A stretch of DNA of 57,384 nt from Myxococcales bacterium (GCA_013360285.1 JABWCM010000029.1:1-57384); one strand, 5' to 3'. Positions 33,378 through 42,809 are shown, counted from the first letter of the stretch. Notes: a model not told the origin generated them from the sequence alone. Numbers and translations: made by a program.

Positions 33378-35930
33378 ATGGATGACGACGAACTGTTTGA
33401 TAGGTTACAGAAACTGCTCCCCCAACAGATGGATAGTGTAATTGGACACGCAGGATTAGTTGTTGCTCATCTTACACGTGGAGCGCCGACTGCCACCGTC
33501 GCGCTTGAAATACTGACCTTGGCTCGACAAGACCCAGAAACCCGAGCACGGATCGAACGGGTGCTGCGCGCAGTACAAAATCCCCCCGGTCCGACGCCCC
33601 AAACTAAGATTACTCACCACACCACCACACCAGAATTCGCCACCGGCGTGAACCCAGCAGGGGCGAACGGCTATGACGCCGAATCAGACAAATCGTCACC
33701 GTACCACAACCAGTCGGAATCGATTCAATCCGAAGTTTCCCTAAACTACGTCTATCTCAAACTGGTCCAAGTCGATTTTGATGGCCTGTATCCTTGGAAC
33801 ATGCCACTTAAGCTGAACGTCAGCAAATCCAAGACGAGAGTGTTCATTCTTGGCGAGAATGGGTCCGGAAAGTCCAGTTTGCTGGAGTATCTTGCGTTAG
33901 TAGGCCACCTGCCGGTGTTGACATATGCTCCGAATTGCAACAAACCCCGGAAAATTGCGGTGCAGTTCGAATTGAAGACGAGCACGCAGTTAACCTACGC
34001 AATGAACGGCCCCTTGGCGACGGTTCTAAAAAAACTGTTCGTTAACAACATAGGCTTGGCTGATTTCAAGACGGTTACCGTTGAGTTGTGCGGTAGTGAC
34101 TCGCAAGATCTGCGAGAAGATTTGGCTAAGGAAACCAAGATGGCTGAGCACTGGACAATTAGGAACGTTTCCATCACCCCTAAAGCTCCTAATGATGTTA
34201 CTACCAGTGAGCTCGTGGTAGCACTAAAAGCCCTAATTGCTTGGTCACGCCCTACTGAGTCACAAGACGCAACATTTGAGCGCCTGTTTAATCAACTGAC
34301 GCCGGGTGATGCTCTGACCCTTCCGAATCCGGTTCCAGACTCAGTTTCAGACACGGTTGAGCTTCATTATCACTACCCCTCACCCTTACAACAGCAACAC
34401 GTGCTGCGCACTGCACGACCGGACTCGTGGGTCGCGCCGTTTATCGCTTATTTCAATACGGACATGTACGACTTTGGAGTTGGGCTGGACATCCGTGAGA
34501 GTCCCAAGAATTTGCACACCGACTTGTGGAAAACACTCGCCCGCCTTGGACTCCTCGACCCGGCGTATCAAGGGCGACTGACGTGGTCTGACGATGTCAA
34601 CAAGGTTTGGAACACTTTGAGCAAAGGTGTACATCCGCAAATCGACCCGCCACAGGTTACTTTCGAGAGAGACGGGCAGAGTGAAATCAAACTCCGCCAG
34701 CAGCGCAGCGGGGATGGGAAGTTCTTCAGTTCTGGTGAGAACCAGCGGATATTTTTGAGCCTGATGTTTGGACTTATCGCAAAACACGGTAACGGTCTAC
34801 TTCTGCTCGACGAGCCCGAGCTACACCTTGATCGCGTGTCCAAAAAGAATCTCCACAAGTACTTGCTGAACGACACCACCAGCGGAGATCGACAAGCTGG
34901 GCTCGGAAAGAAAATCCAAATATTGGTCGCTACGCATGAATCTGAGTTTGTTCGCTGTGCGGTCCCGCGGGGCGATAAGGGTGAGGTCCCAGCAAGTCTT
35001 GTTTACATGCCGGTTATCAATAATCCCGCAACCAAGGGACTCTATGAGCCCGAAACCGAAAACCTTGCTCTCGACAGATGGCGGGCTCACACTACCCGCA
35101 GAGAGGAAACAACGCTTTGGCAGCTACCACGATGGCCACCTATGCCTGGCTTCAGCGCTACCATCAAAATGGCGGTACCGTGCTTCAAAACGTTGCTGAC
35201 GAAACGAACTGCCGGGCAGCACCTATGGTTCTGGTATGGACCGTCGGGCATCTTTGCTGCCGCAATCGCAACCGTTTGGGCAAACTGGAAAACCGCACCC
35301 GACGATGTTTCGGGGGTTACAGGTTGGGCACCATTGATATTCTTAGCAGTGATCTTTGCAAGTGGAGCAATTCGCGCCTACAGGGGCTTGTTGCGTCGAG
35401 CTCATGAGGAACCCGCATTTATTGGGCTGGAACTCGGTACATTTGCGTGGAGCATGACACTGGGTATGGTAGGTGGACACCCTGGAGCGTCGGTTCCGGT
35501 GCTTCAAAAATGGTTTTCCGCGACTGACGAAGTACTCTCTATGGCTGCGATGTTCATTGCAGGGGCTCTTATCTTCTTAGTTCAAGCAATTCGTGATGGT
35601 GTCCACCTTTCATATATCAACAAACTTGTCGACGAACAACCGAAATCAGGTTCGAAAAAAACCGATTCCAAATCGCAAACTACTGATGTTCCAACGATTT
35701 CCAAGCCTGTATTTATCTTCGAGTATTGGTTCAATCTCGGCTCGTTCGCCCTATCCGTGGTCGCTGTGCTCATAGTCGCTGTTTTTCCTGGAACGAAAGG
35801 GGCTCTGTGGTTAGCGGTCGGCGCCTTCGGATTCGTGACGCTTTGTATCCTGGCGTATAACCTGCATAAACTGAGTAAACTCTGGAAATCTGGTCGCACG
35901 ACCCTGACCGATTCAACGACTGGCCTGTGA
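33378..35930 (+). CDS. effector-associated-domain/ABC-type ATPase/six-TM membrane protein
   Basis: 850 residues; the start is the ATG at 33378 after GTGAGG. Residues 1-68 form a small helical domain (DELFDRLQKLLPQQMDSVIG; GAPTATVALEILTLARQ) like the effector-associated (EAD, death-like) adaptors of bacterial conflict systems. A low-complexity linker follows. Residues about 125-570 are an SMC/ABC-type ATPase with Walker A G159ENGSGKS, signature FSSGENQRIFLSL, Walker B LLLLD478E479PELHLD and the His of LVATHESEF. Residues about 610-835 hold roughly six transmembrane helices (HLWFWYGPSGIFAAAIATVW; FEYWFNLGSFALSVVAVLIV). This looks like sensor, switch and membrane effector in one chain. The stop overlaps the next start (GTGA). 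Confidence 0.78.
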   Translation: MDDDELFDRLQKLLPQQMDSVIGHAGLVVAHLTRGAPTATVALEILTLARQDPETRARIERVLRAVQNPPGPTPQTKITHHTTTPEFATGVNPAGANGYDAESDKSSPYHNQSESIQSEVSLNYVYLKLVQVDFDGLYPWNMPLKLNVSKSKTRVFILGENGSGKSSLLEYLALVGHLPVLTYAPNCNKPRKIAVQFELKTSTQLTYAMNGPLATVLKKLFVNNIGLADFKTVTVELCGSDSQDLREDLAKETKMAEHWTIRNVSITPKAPNDVTTSELVVALKALIAWSRPTESQDATFERLFNQLTPGDALTLPNPVPDSVSDTVELHYHYPSPLQQQHVLRTARPDSWVAPFIAYFNTDMYDFGVGLDIRESPKNLHTDLWKTLARLGLLDPAYQGRLTWSDDVNKVWNTLSKGVHPQIDPPQVTFERDGQSEIKLRQQRSGDGKFFSSGENQRIFLSLMFGLIAKHGNGLLLLDEPELHLDRVSKKNLHKYLLNDTTSGDRQAGLGKKIQILVATHESEFVRCAVPRGDKGEVPASLVYMPVINNPATKGLYEPETENLALDRWRAHTTRREETTLWQLPRWPPMPGFSATIKMAVPCFKTLLTKRTAGQHLWFWYGPSGIFAAAIATVWANWKTAPDDVSGVTGWAPLIFLAVIFASGAIRAYRGLLRRAHEEPAFIGLELGTFAWSMTLGMVGGHPGASVPVLQKWFSATDEVLSMAAMFIAGALIFLVQAIRDGVHLSYINKLVDEQPKSGSKKTDSKSQTTDVPTISKPVFIFEYWFNLGSFALSVVAVLIVAVFPGTKGALWLAVGAFGFVTLCILAYNLHKLSKLWKSGRTTLTDSTTGL

Positions 35931-36694
35931 TCGAATACATCTTCATTAATTTGGTGATCGCCACTGGTATTGCTGCCGATGCAGTGATCGTAACTCTGGC
36001 AAAACTCAATCGCTTCTCAAGCTGGGCGGTGGTTTGGCGATGGTCGGGGGCTGTCGGCCTTACCCATTGGCTGTTTCCCTTCTGCGGGTTTGTGGGCGGC
36101 TGGATTCTCCTCAGTTATGATACGTTACGAGCTGGGGTGTTCTTGGTTGCAGCAGCACTAATGGCTCTATTGTCACTCAACGCCTACCGCAACGCACTCA
36201 AAACTCCCAAAGAAGGTGTCTCGGCTGCGGGTTCAAAGGACCTGGAGCCGCGTTTTCCAACGTTAGGACTAGTTTGGGCCGTCAGCGTTGATGCCCTGGT
36301 TACCGGCCCCGGAAAAGTGCCCGCCGCTGCGACCTGGACAACCAACGAAATTGTGCTCTCGTTTCCAATCGTCGGTGCCATGGTAGGGACGTATGTCCTG
36401 AGCGCTGCGGTGATCGCGTTAATCGTCAATGGACGCGTCGCGGCGCTAGGAATTCGCCATCAATATTCTCGTAGAGTGACCAACACGCGAACGTTTTTCC
36501 TTTTCTTGGAGACCTGTGCCTTCGCAGTGTTCGCTGCCCTAGGGCTGGATCGAGCAGCCGCCATTCTGTTCCCAGTAATTCCTCATGGAATAATCGTCTG
36601 GTCTGGTCCGCTGGTCACCGCAACCGCTTGGATAATCCTGGGCCGGCGGCTTCGCGCAAGCCAGACTGCAGATAATGGCGATGTAGAGAAATGA
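35927..36694 (+). CDS. MntP-like six-TM membrane protein
   Basis: 255 residues; the GTG at 35927 overlaps the TGA of the ATPase gene, so translation is coupled. It has six predicted helices in two similar halves, each with a buried Asp near a small-residue motif: IATGIAADAVIVTLAKLNRF in the first and LVWAVSVDALVTGPG in the second. This is the pattern of MntP/LysE-superfamily cation exporters, although the cytoplasmic loop and spacing differ. A manganese or other divalent-cation export role is possible. Its tight coupling to an EAD-ATPase suggests it is part of that system rather than housekeeping metal export. Confidence 0.6.
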   Translation: MIEYIFINLVIATGIAADAVIVTLAKLNRFSSWAVVWRWSGAVGLTHWLFPFCGFVGGWILLSYDTLRAGVFLVAAALMALLSLNAYRNALKTPKEGVSAAGSKDLEPRFPTLGLVWAVSVDALVTGPGKVPAAATWTTNEIVLSFPIVGAMVGTYVLSAAVIALIVNGRVAALGIRHQYSRRVTNTRTFFLFLETCAFAVFAALGLDRAAAILFPVIPHGIIVWSGPLVTATAWIILGRRLRASQTADNGDVEK

Positions 36695-37174
36695 CAATAA
36701 AATCATTAGGTCTCTGACTCATGAAGAAGTTCTCGCCGAGTGGGTACCCATTCAACGAACCATGTCGTTGATGGGATCGTCTACCTCATTTTTTTCGCGA
36801 CATCCGGTTCCCCAATTGTGCCGACGTAGGCATCGTTGACGCGGCGGAACGGGTTTTTCTCGAGTTGGGCTTTCACCGCCGGTCTCTCCCGTGTTTCTTT
36901 CCAGTACACGGGTGCCAACTGGAAGATATTGTTTTGGCGGCGGTTGGACAGCAAGCAAAACAGGTCTTAGGGGATGCTTGGGTAAAAAATGCGTTACGCG
37001 AACCGCCGACCCACGACGCCAATTTTGCCTCGGCCGGCCCATCCTCAGCGTGCCTCTGAGCCCCGGAATGTGCCGAAACTCCAAGGGTACAAAGAACCAC
37101 TAAGAAAAGCGGTCTTTTCTTTATCTTCCGTCTCCAAATCCCCCCGGGCCACTTACACTTCCCCCTATTACAAA
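36695..37174. other. 480-bp gap with a decayed B element
   Basis: Apart from the B remnant at 36970-37060 I see no gene. Short frames here follow the remnant's sequence and are not supported. Confidence 0.5.
36970..37060. mobile_element. MITE-like element B, decayed copy, inverted
   Basis: The terminus GGGGATGCTTGGGTAAAAAA and the following GCGTTACGCGAACC...GCCTCGGCCGGCCCATCCTCAGCG match the right half of the B copies at 4953 and 52263 read in reverse. The other terminus is lost. Confidence 0.65.
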
Positions 37175-38065
37175 CTACCGTTTTTCGACCCCATCGAGTT
37201 CCCCCCGATCCCAAACGGATTTGACCCCGCGGTTGATAAAAAATGGGTTTCCATAACCCGGGTATTTGGTTTCGATTTCGGTGACGATCTGTTTTTTGAC
37301 CTCATCGCTCCACGGCTGTTGGCCCTGAGCTCTTCGAACGGCGTTTTCGAAGTCGTGTAAGTATGCCCGCTGAGTTTCTAAAAGTTGGGGACCTTGGGCG
37401 TGTCCCCGCCCGGGGTAAAGGTGCCTGGGGTTCATGTGGCCGATCTCGTCGAGTGTTCGTAACCATTCCGGCACTAGCCCCAGTTCCAACCACGCATGGT
37501 GTTTGTTGGCCAGGATGTCGCCGGCGAACACGTGGTCCCCCACCTGCACCACGATGTGGTCGCGACTGACGCTGGGCCCCGTCACGACGACCCGAAACGA
37601 CAACCCGGCGGCGTTGATGGTCGTGGATTGGTCGCCCAGCGATTCCGGCAACACGAGCTTTTCCGGATAATCGGGTTTGTATCGGTCATAAAACCAGGTT
37701 CTCCGCAGGGCATCAACTTCGGGAATACGGTTTCGGACCTGCTCGGAAGTGACCACACGAATGCCGCGCTCGGCAAGCACCCCGACGCCGTTGAATTTGT
37801 CCGGGTTGGCATGCAGGACAAACGCCAATACCACTTTCTTGCCGGTATAGGCTTCGGCCACTTCAACCGCGTCGACGGCCGCAGACGGCAAAAACTGCGT
37901 ATCCATCAGCACAACCCCAGTCGGCCCCTCAACCCACCACGTATTGGTCGAAAATCCCCACGGGATGGACTCGTAACGGCCCACGTGCACGGCGGGGGTC
38001 TGGGCCGCACAGGCCTGGAGCGCAATCGCCATCATCCAACTCCCCCAAGTTACCCAACGTCCCAT
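37175..38065 (-). CDS. metallo-beta-lactamase-fold lipoprotein with altered metal site
   Basis: 296 residues. The signal is lipoprotein-like (WVTWGSWMMAIALQAC). Family features: TNTWWVEGPTGVVLMDTQF (first strands), then VLHANPDKFNGVGVL where the family HxHxDH motif stands, so His-3 is Asn and the last His is Lys; GDHVFAGDILANKHH keeps the bridging Asp; HLYPGRGHAQG keeps a late His. Two of the first-motif ligands are therefore missing, and the enzyme may bind one metal or none. This variant motif appears within a recognisable sub-branch of MBL proteins from memory, which is not verified. The gene stands alone, flanked by elements B and D. Confidence 0.75.
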   Translation of the reverse strand: MGRWVTWGSWMMAIALQACAAQTPAVHVGRYESIPWGFSTNTWWVEGPTGVVLMDTQFLPSAAVDAVEVAEAYTGKKVVLAFVLHANPDKFNGVGVLAERGIRVVTSEQVRNRIPEVDALRRTWFYDRYKPDYPEKLVLPESLGDQSTTINAAGLSFRVVVTGPSVSRDHIVVQVGDHVFAGDILANKHHAWLELGLVPEWLRTLDEIGHMNPRHLYPGRGHAQGPQLLETQRAYLHDFENAVRRAQGQQPWSDEVKKQIVTEIETKYPGYGNPFFINRGVKSVWDRGELDGVEKR

Positions 38066-38088
38066 ATTCCAATCACTCCTACTCTCAA

Positions 38089-38250
38089 AGAGGCTGTTTC
38101 AAGCTGAAAGTGACCCAGTGGAAGCTAATTTAGCGCCGAATTGGCCGGGACCCGACTGAGGCAATATCAAAGTTATGCCTCACCGAGCGGCGTGGTCAAG
38201 GCAGTCTAAATTAGCCAATCACTGTTCACTTATCTACTTCCGCTGGCCCT
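38089..38250. mobile_element. MITE-like element D, copy 2, inverted
   Basis: 162 bp, opposite orientation to the copies at 25797 and 45579 (AAAGTGACCC near the left, GGCTAATTTAGACTGCC region reversed, CTTCCGCTGGCCCT at the right). It is flanked by CTCAA and CTCAG. It carries the stop codon of the minus-strand frame ending at 38226. Confidence 0.8.
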
Positions 38251-38460
38251 CTCAGGCCGCCGGATGGTCCGAGCGCCAACGGTTCCTCATTGGTGTTATA
38301 CCACGGAAACGCTGCGTGGGCGATGGGGATAACGTGATCGGCCAGCCACCTTAGTCCACCATTCCGCAAATTTCGATTGACCGGCCCGGCGGTGTTTTCA
38401 TAATCGACCCGGCATCGCAAGATGGTTATTCCGGTTTGCTCCCAGCGAACCCTATTTAAC
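38226..38460 (-). pseudogene. possible truncated gene fragment ending in element D
   Basis: A minus-strand frame reads VRWEQTGITILRCRVDYENT, then GGLRWLADHVIPIAHAAFPW, before its last residues and TGA stop come from the D element. The protein-like composition suggests the 3' part of a disrupted gene. There is no known family and no credible start. Coordinates of the 5' side are approximate. Confidence 0.25.
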
Positions 38461-38506
38461 ACCCCACACCTGCACTTTTTTCGATCTCCATCGACAACAC
38501 CCCGTT

Positions 38507-38540
38507 CGCAACAAATTTGTTGCGCAACAATTGTGTTGCG
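38507..38540. promoter_or_regulatory. double palindromic operator
   Basis: The perfect 18-bp palindrome CGCAACAAATTTGTTGCG (38507-38524) overlaps by 2 bp the near-palindrome CGCAACAATTGTGTTGCG (38523-38540). The pair lies 74 bp before the ATPase start at 38614, a position expected for cooperative binding of a dimeric repressor. No regulator gene is adjacent. Confidence 0.6.
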
Positions 38541-38613
38541 AAATACGCTGTGGTAGGAGTCGTAGACCATAGGGCTCGGGATTGACAACTACCCGGCTAC
38601 ACGGAGGTCCCAA

Positions 38614-39813
38614 ATGATGAAAAATCTGATTGGAATACCCGCCGAGGGCGACAACTTTTTTGACCGTGACGACATCGCGAAACGATTGTGGCGCCGTTTG
38701 GACACTGACAACGTGCTTCTTTTGGCGCCGCGGCGGGTCGGCAAAACTTCGTTGCTTCGCAAAATGCAGCAAACAGCCGAAACCCATGGATTCTTCGCGG
38801 GTTATCTGTCGGTGTCGGATCTGGTGACAGAAAAGGAATTTGTGGAGGCGTTGTTTGGGGCAGTTTTGGATCATCCTCAGGGTAGTGGGCTCATGACGAA
38901 ACTCATCGACGGGCCACTCAAGGGGATGTTACGAAAGGTCCAGAAGGTATCGGTTGCGGGGTTTGGGTTGGAAATCGCCCCCGAAAGTGTCGATGCTTGG
39001 AAACATATCGGCGAGTCCTTTGCGCGCACACTGGCGCAATTGGACGGGCGGTGGCTTATCATGGTCGACGAAATGCCCCTCTTTGTCCTATCCCTTCTCA
39101 GGGGCGACAATGGCCGATTACGCGCCCGCACGTTTCTGAACTGGTTCCGCGAACTCCGCCTCGACATACGATTCTCCTCGGAAATTCGATGGATCCTGTG
39201 CGGCTCCGTGGGTCTCGACTCGGTGGCGCGACGCGAACGGATGGGCGATGCGATCAATGACTTGGCCATGGTTTCCCTGGGGCCGTTTTCCGAAGATGTC
39301 GCGGATCGATTCCTTATCAAACTTAGCGAAAGTTACCAGATTCCCCTGGATGACCAGGTGCGCCAACACATTCGAAAACGCGTCGGCTGGCTGATTCCGT
39401 TTCATATCCAATTGCTTTTCGCTGAGTTGCGGGAATCGTGCAATGAGGACACACCACCAACCCCAGAACTCGTGGACAACGTATACGAATCATTATTGAA
39501 AACCACGAACCGCGCCTATTTTGACTGGTGGGTACAACGTTTACACGACGAATTGGGACAGACGGAAGCACGGTCCGCGATGGTATTGCTCAACACCGTC
39601 GCACAGGCGGATTCGGCCACATCCCACGACCAATTACAACTGGTTTTGGATAGTGTTACCGGCGCCAATGCCGCGTTATCGACCGGTGAATCCCGCTTAA
39701 ATTACCTGCTGGATGTTCTCGTGAGCGATGGTTATCTTACCGACGAAAACCATCAGTACCGGTTTCGTTCGCCCCTTATCCGCGATTATTGGCGCCGGAG
39801 GGTTTTGCCATGA
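38614..39813 (+). CDS. STAND/AAA-type ATPase, first of a pair
   Basis: 399 residues; GGAGG lies 6 nt before the ATG. It begins with the archaeal-ATPase-like lead NLIGIPAEGDNFFDRDDIAK, then Walker A LLAPRRVGKTSLLRK, Walker B GRWLIMVDEMPLFV and a sensor-type RWILCGSVGLDS. The C-terminal 100 residues look like a winged helix (LLNTVAQADSATSHDQLQLV; LNYLLDVLVSDGYLTDENHQYRFRSP). There are no transmembrane segments. The TGA stop overlaps the start of the second ATPase (ATGATG), so the two are made together. The family often acts as an NTP-driven switch in conflict systems, which is an inference here. Confidence 0.8.
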   Translation: MMKNLIGIPAEGDNFFDRDDIAKRLWRRLDTDNVLLLAPRRVGKTSLLRKMQQTAETHGFFAGYLSVSDLVTEKEFVEALFGAVLDHPQGSGLMTKLIDGPLKGMLRKVQKVSVAGFGLEIAPESVDAWKHIGESFARTLAQLDGRWLIMVDEMPLFVLSLLRGDNGRLRARTFLNWFRELRLDIRFSSEIRWILCGSVGLDSVARRERMGDAINDLAMVSLGPFSEDVADRFLIKLSESYQIPLDDQVRQHIRKRVGWLIPFHIQLLFAELRESCNEDTPPTPELVDNVYESLLKTTNRAYFDWWVQRLHDELGQTEARSAMVLLNTVAQADSATSHDQLQLVLDSVTGANAALSTGESRLNYLLDVLVSDGYLTDENHQYRFRSPLIRDYWRRRVLP

Positions 39814-42809
39814 TGAACACCGAACAACCTTTATATGGTCTGGCGACCTACAATCCCGACTTGCTGAGCAAACAGGAACTCATCGCCGGATTTGTCGCCC
39901 GCCAAGGCCTTTTGGATCGTTTGCTTGCGGAACTGCGCCGTGAAACCCATGGAATTCCTCAACACCGCCTGTTGGTGGGGCATCGTGGTATGGGTAAAAC
40001 CACGCTCTTACGTCGTCTGCGGTTTGCTATCGACGACGACCCCGAGCTTGGCGCCTTATGGCTCCCGCTGGTTTTTCCGGAAGAGCAGTATAATATTGCG
40101 GCACTGTCCGATTTTTGGCTCAACTGTGTCGATTCGTTGGGAGACGCGCTGGAGCAACGGGGTCTCGAAGGTGCATTTCGGGGGTTGGACGAAACCGCCG
40201 CCCGGGTACAGGCCATCGTGGATGAACACAGTCGGCAAGTAGAGGCGTTGACGCTGCTGTTGGACGTAGCCCGCAATACGGGTCGGCGCCTGTTGTTGCT
40301 GGTTGACAACATGGACCAGGTGCTCGAACGGATCGACGTCAAAGCCGCGTGGTCGCTGCGGGAGGTGCTTTCCACCCAACCCACGTTGATGATGTTGGGC
40401 GCGATGACCGCGGCGGCGCTGGAGGTGGGGTTTCAGTATGATCAGCCGTTTCATGATTTTTTTAAGGTCCATCGGCTCGATTCCCTAGACGAACCCGAAA
40501 CCTTTGCCGTGCTGCGCCAACTGTCCACGACCTGGTCCGCCGAATCCGTGGCCCAGCTTTTGGATCGGGACCCAGGGCGCATCAAAGCGTTGCGGGTGCT
40601 CACGGGTGGCAATCCCCGCACGGTGGTGTTGTTGTTTCAAGTGTTGGCCCGGGGGGCGGAACGTGGGGATGTGCGTTCGGACCTGGAACGACTTTTGGAC
40701 CAGTGTACGCCGCTGTACAAAGCACGGTTTGAGGCCCTCTCGCTTCAAGCCCAACGTATTGTCGACGCCGTGGCCATCCATTGGGATCCGGTGACTGCAG
40801 CACAACTTGCAGCAACACTGCGGATGGAGGCCAACCAGATAAGCGCTCAACTGGACCGTTTGGCCAAACAGGGGATCATCGAAAAGGTGGAATATTATCC
40901 CGGGAAACGGTTGGCCTATAGCCTGATGGAGCGATTTTTTAACATCTGGTATTTGATGCGCGCCAACCGCCGAGTGAGGCGTAAGTTGGTATGGCTGGTG
41001 GAATTTATGCGGCTATTGCATGCACCGCAGGATTTGGCGCAAATGGCGCGGAGTCAACTCTGTGGTGTTTCAACGGCTACCCAGGAATGGGGATGGCACC
41101 GCCGCGGCGAATACGCGTTTGCATTGGCGGATGCAGTAGATGAAGGGTCTTTACGGTACGCGTTGGAACTGGAAGGGATTCGGTGCGTACTGGCCGAAGG
41201 TGAAACCCGCACCCAGTTGTCGGCGATTTTGGATTTCGATGGTGAGGGTCAACACCTGAAAAGCCGCGCCGAACGGCTGAAATACCTAAAAGATGCGCGG
41301 GAAATACTGGAAGCAGCAACGGATGCCACCTGGTCGGGGGGAGCGGGGAAAGATTTTTGGCCGCTGTTGGCGCGGTCGGTGTCGTTATCGGCTCGCCAAA
41401 AGTGGGAAGTCGCTCGCGATTTTAGCAACATCTCTGCCCAACAACGAGATGAATCCAAGCAGGTCCTTGAACGAGAGCGGCAAGAGTTTGGTGGTCGGTT
41501 CGGTGACCTCTTCGATGCAGTAGCTCGAGCCTTTGAGGAGGGCTATATGGAGGTGCTGGGCGACATCGCTGGTGCACGGGCCGCCGCCGTCGTTTTCGAT
41601 GCTCCCGCGCTGGTCCTCGTTTCGCTGGATTCGCGGGGGGAACTGCCCGACGACATTACGTTCGCGGAGCTGGCGGAGGCCGCGAAATCGACGCGGGTAC
41701 CCCGTCTGGTGGTACTTGCAGCGAAAGCGGCTTTGGACCGTGGTGCACCGCCTGAGGATTGGGACCATCTGGCGCCGTTGGTCAAAACATGGATGGATGG
41801 CGACCTGGCGGCTGAGGATTGGAACAAGCTGGGCAATCTTCTACTGATCCACCTCGGCAGGTACCCAGAAGCGGAAGACGCGTATCGTAAGGCCATCGCA
41901 TTGGCATTGGATGAACGGGCAGCTTGTCTGTGGGTCAACTTGGGAAATCTCCTAACCGCTCATCTCGGCCGATACCCAGAAGCAGAAGAGGCGTATCGTA
42001 ACGCCATCGCGCTAGATGAACGGTTTGCTTATCCGTGGAACGGTCTGGGACATCTCTTGATGGCCCACCTCGGCCGATACCCAGAATCAGAAGAGGCATT
42101 TCGTAAAGCCATCGCATTGGATGAACGGGATGCTTCTGTGTGGGTCAACCTGGGAAATCTCCTAATGGCCCACCTCGGCCGATACCCAGAAGCCGAAGAG
42201 GCATTTCGTAAAGCCATCGCGCTAGATGAACGACTTGCTCCTCCGTGGATCGCTCTGGGTACCCTCCTGGCGAAGCGCACTGGCACGTATCCAGAAGCGG
42301 AAGACGCGTATCGTAAAGCAATGGAACTGAACCCAAAGTCCTTGATCCCCCCCAACGGTATCGCATGGGCCAAATTTGTTCGTGGCACCATAGATACCGA
42401 AACCATCGCCTTGGCCCATCGCCTATTCGCGGAGGGCGGCCGCAACCCGTTCTACCTACACACCGCCGCGTGTGTTTTCACCGCCGCCGACAAATGGGAC
42501 ATCGCCACCACTGTCATACGGCAGATGTTGACCGCCGCCGACCCCGATTTCCTGGAGAAGTGCTGGCCCGACATCGAACGGTTGTTTCAGGAGATCGCCC
42601 ACCGAGGCCACGCCGCCGAAGGGCGGGATCTGTTGGACGAACTTGGGTTTGCAGACCGGTGGCGCCCGATTCGTGAGGCCATGGCAACGGTTGCGGAAGG
42701 AACGTGGCGGTATCTGTTTACACTTGCTCCGGAAGTACGCGCACCCACCAAAATTTTGCTCAACAGGTTCCAGGTTGTACTCGCCGACCCAACCACCGAC
42801 GGGCGTTAG
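39810..42809 (+). CDS. STAND-like ATPase with C-terminal TPR array, second of a pair
   Basis: 999 residues; GGAGGG lies 7 nt before the first ATG at 39810, overlapping the previous stop. Walker A is HRLLVGHRGMGKTTLLRRL, Walker B RRLLLLVDNMDQVL, with GAMTAAALEVG as a sensor strand, then GGNPRTVVLLFQVL and a winged helix (AAQLAATLRMEANQISAQLD). Residues about 665-845 hold five TPR units of about 36 residues, nearly identical to one another (NLLMAHLGRYPEAEEAFRKA IALDER), visible as a DNA repeat at 41830-42330. The layout (P-loop switch, winged helix, superstructure-forming repeats) is that of STAND proteins. The stop TAG abuts an element A end. Confidence 0.82.
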   Translation: MMNTEQPLYGLATYNPDLLSKQELIAGFVARQGLLDRLLAELRRETHGIPQHRLLVGHRGMGKTTLLRRLRFAIDDDPELGALWLPLVFPEEQYNIAALSDFWLNCVDSLGDALEQRGLEGAFRGLDETAARVQAIVDEHSRQVEALTLLLDVARNTGRRLLLLVDNMDQVLERIDVKAAWSLREVLSTQPTLMMLGAMTAAALEVGFQYDQPFHDFFKVHRLDSLDEPETFAVLRQLSTTWSAESVAQLLDRDPGRIKALRVLTGGNPRTVVLLFQVLARGAERGDVRSDLERLLDQCTPLYKARFEALSLQAQRIVDAVAIHWDPVTAAQLAATLRMEANQISAQLDRLAKQGIIEKVEYYPGKRLAYSLMERFFNIWYLMRANRRVRRKLVWLVEFMRLLHAPQDLAQMARSQLCGVSTATQEWGWHRRGEYAFALADAVDEGSLRYALELEGIRCVLAEGETRTQLSAILDFDGEGQHLKSRAERLKYLKDAREILEAATDATWSGGAGKDFWPLLARSVSLSARQKWEVARDFSNISAQQRDESKQVLERERQEFGGRFGDLFDAVARAFEEGYMEVLGDIAGARAAAVVFDAPALVLVSLDSRGELPDDITFAELAEAAKSTRVPRLVVLAAKAALDRGAPPEDWDHLAPLVKTWMDGDLAAEDWNKLGNLLLIHLGRYPEAEDAYRKAIALALDERAACLWVNLGNLLTAHLGRYPEAEEAYRNAIALDERFAYPWNGLGHLLMAHLGRYPESEEAFRKAIALDERDASVWVNLGNLLMAHLGRYPEAEEAFRKAIALDERLAPPWIALGTLLAKRTGTYPEAEDAYRKAMELNPKSLIPPNGIAWAKFVRGTIDTETIALAHRLFAEGGRNPFYLHTAACVFTAADKWDIATTVIRQMLTAADPDFLEKCWPDIERLFQEIAHRGHAAEGRDLLDELGFADRWRPIREAMATVAEGTWRYLFTLAPEVRAPTKILLNRFQVVLADPTTDGR
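41830..42330. repeat. 108-bp tandem repeat encoding TPR units
   Basis: The block CGATACCCAGAAGC.GAAGA recurs every 108-111 bp, about five times, followed by CGTAAAGCCATCGC. Near-identity between neighbouring units points to recent duplication or ongoing unit exchange. Confidence 0.8.

Noticed and set aside
33378-35930. Plain ABC transporter
   Set aside because: The ATPase signature is SMC/OLD-like, the membrane helices are C-terminal to it in one chain with an N-terminal adaptor, and no exporter-type membrane fold or substrate-binding partner is seen.
36752-37084. 110-codon minus-strand frame
   Set aside because: It spans the decayed B element; peptide similarity is only to other B copies.
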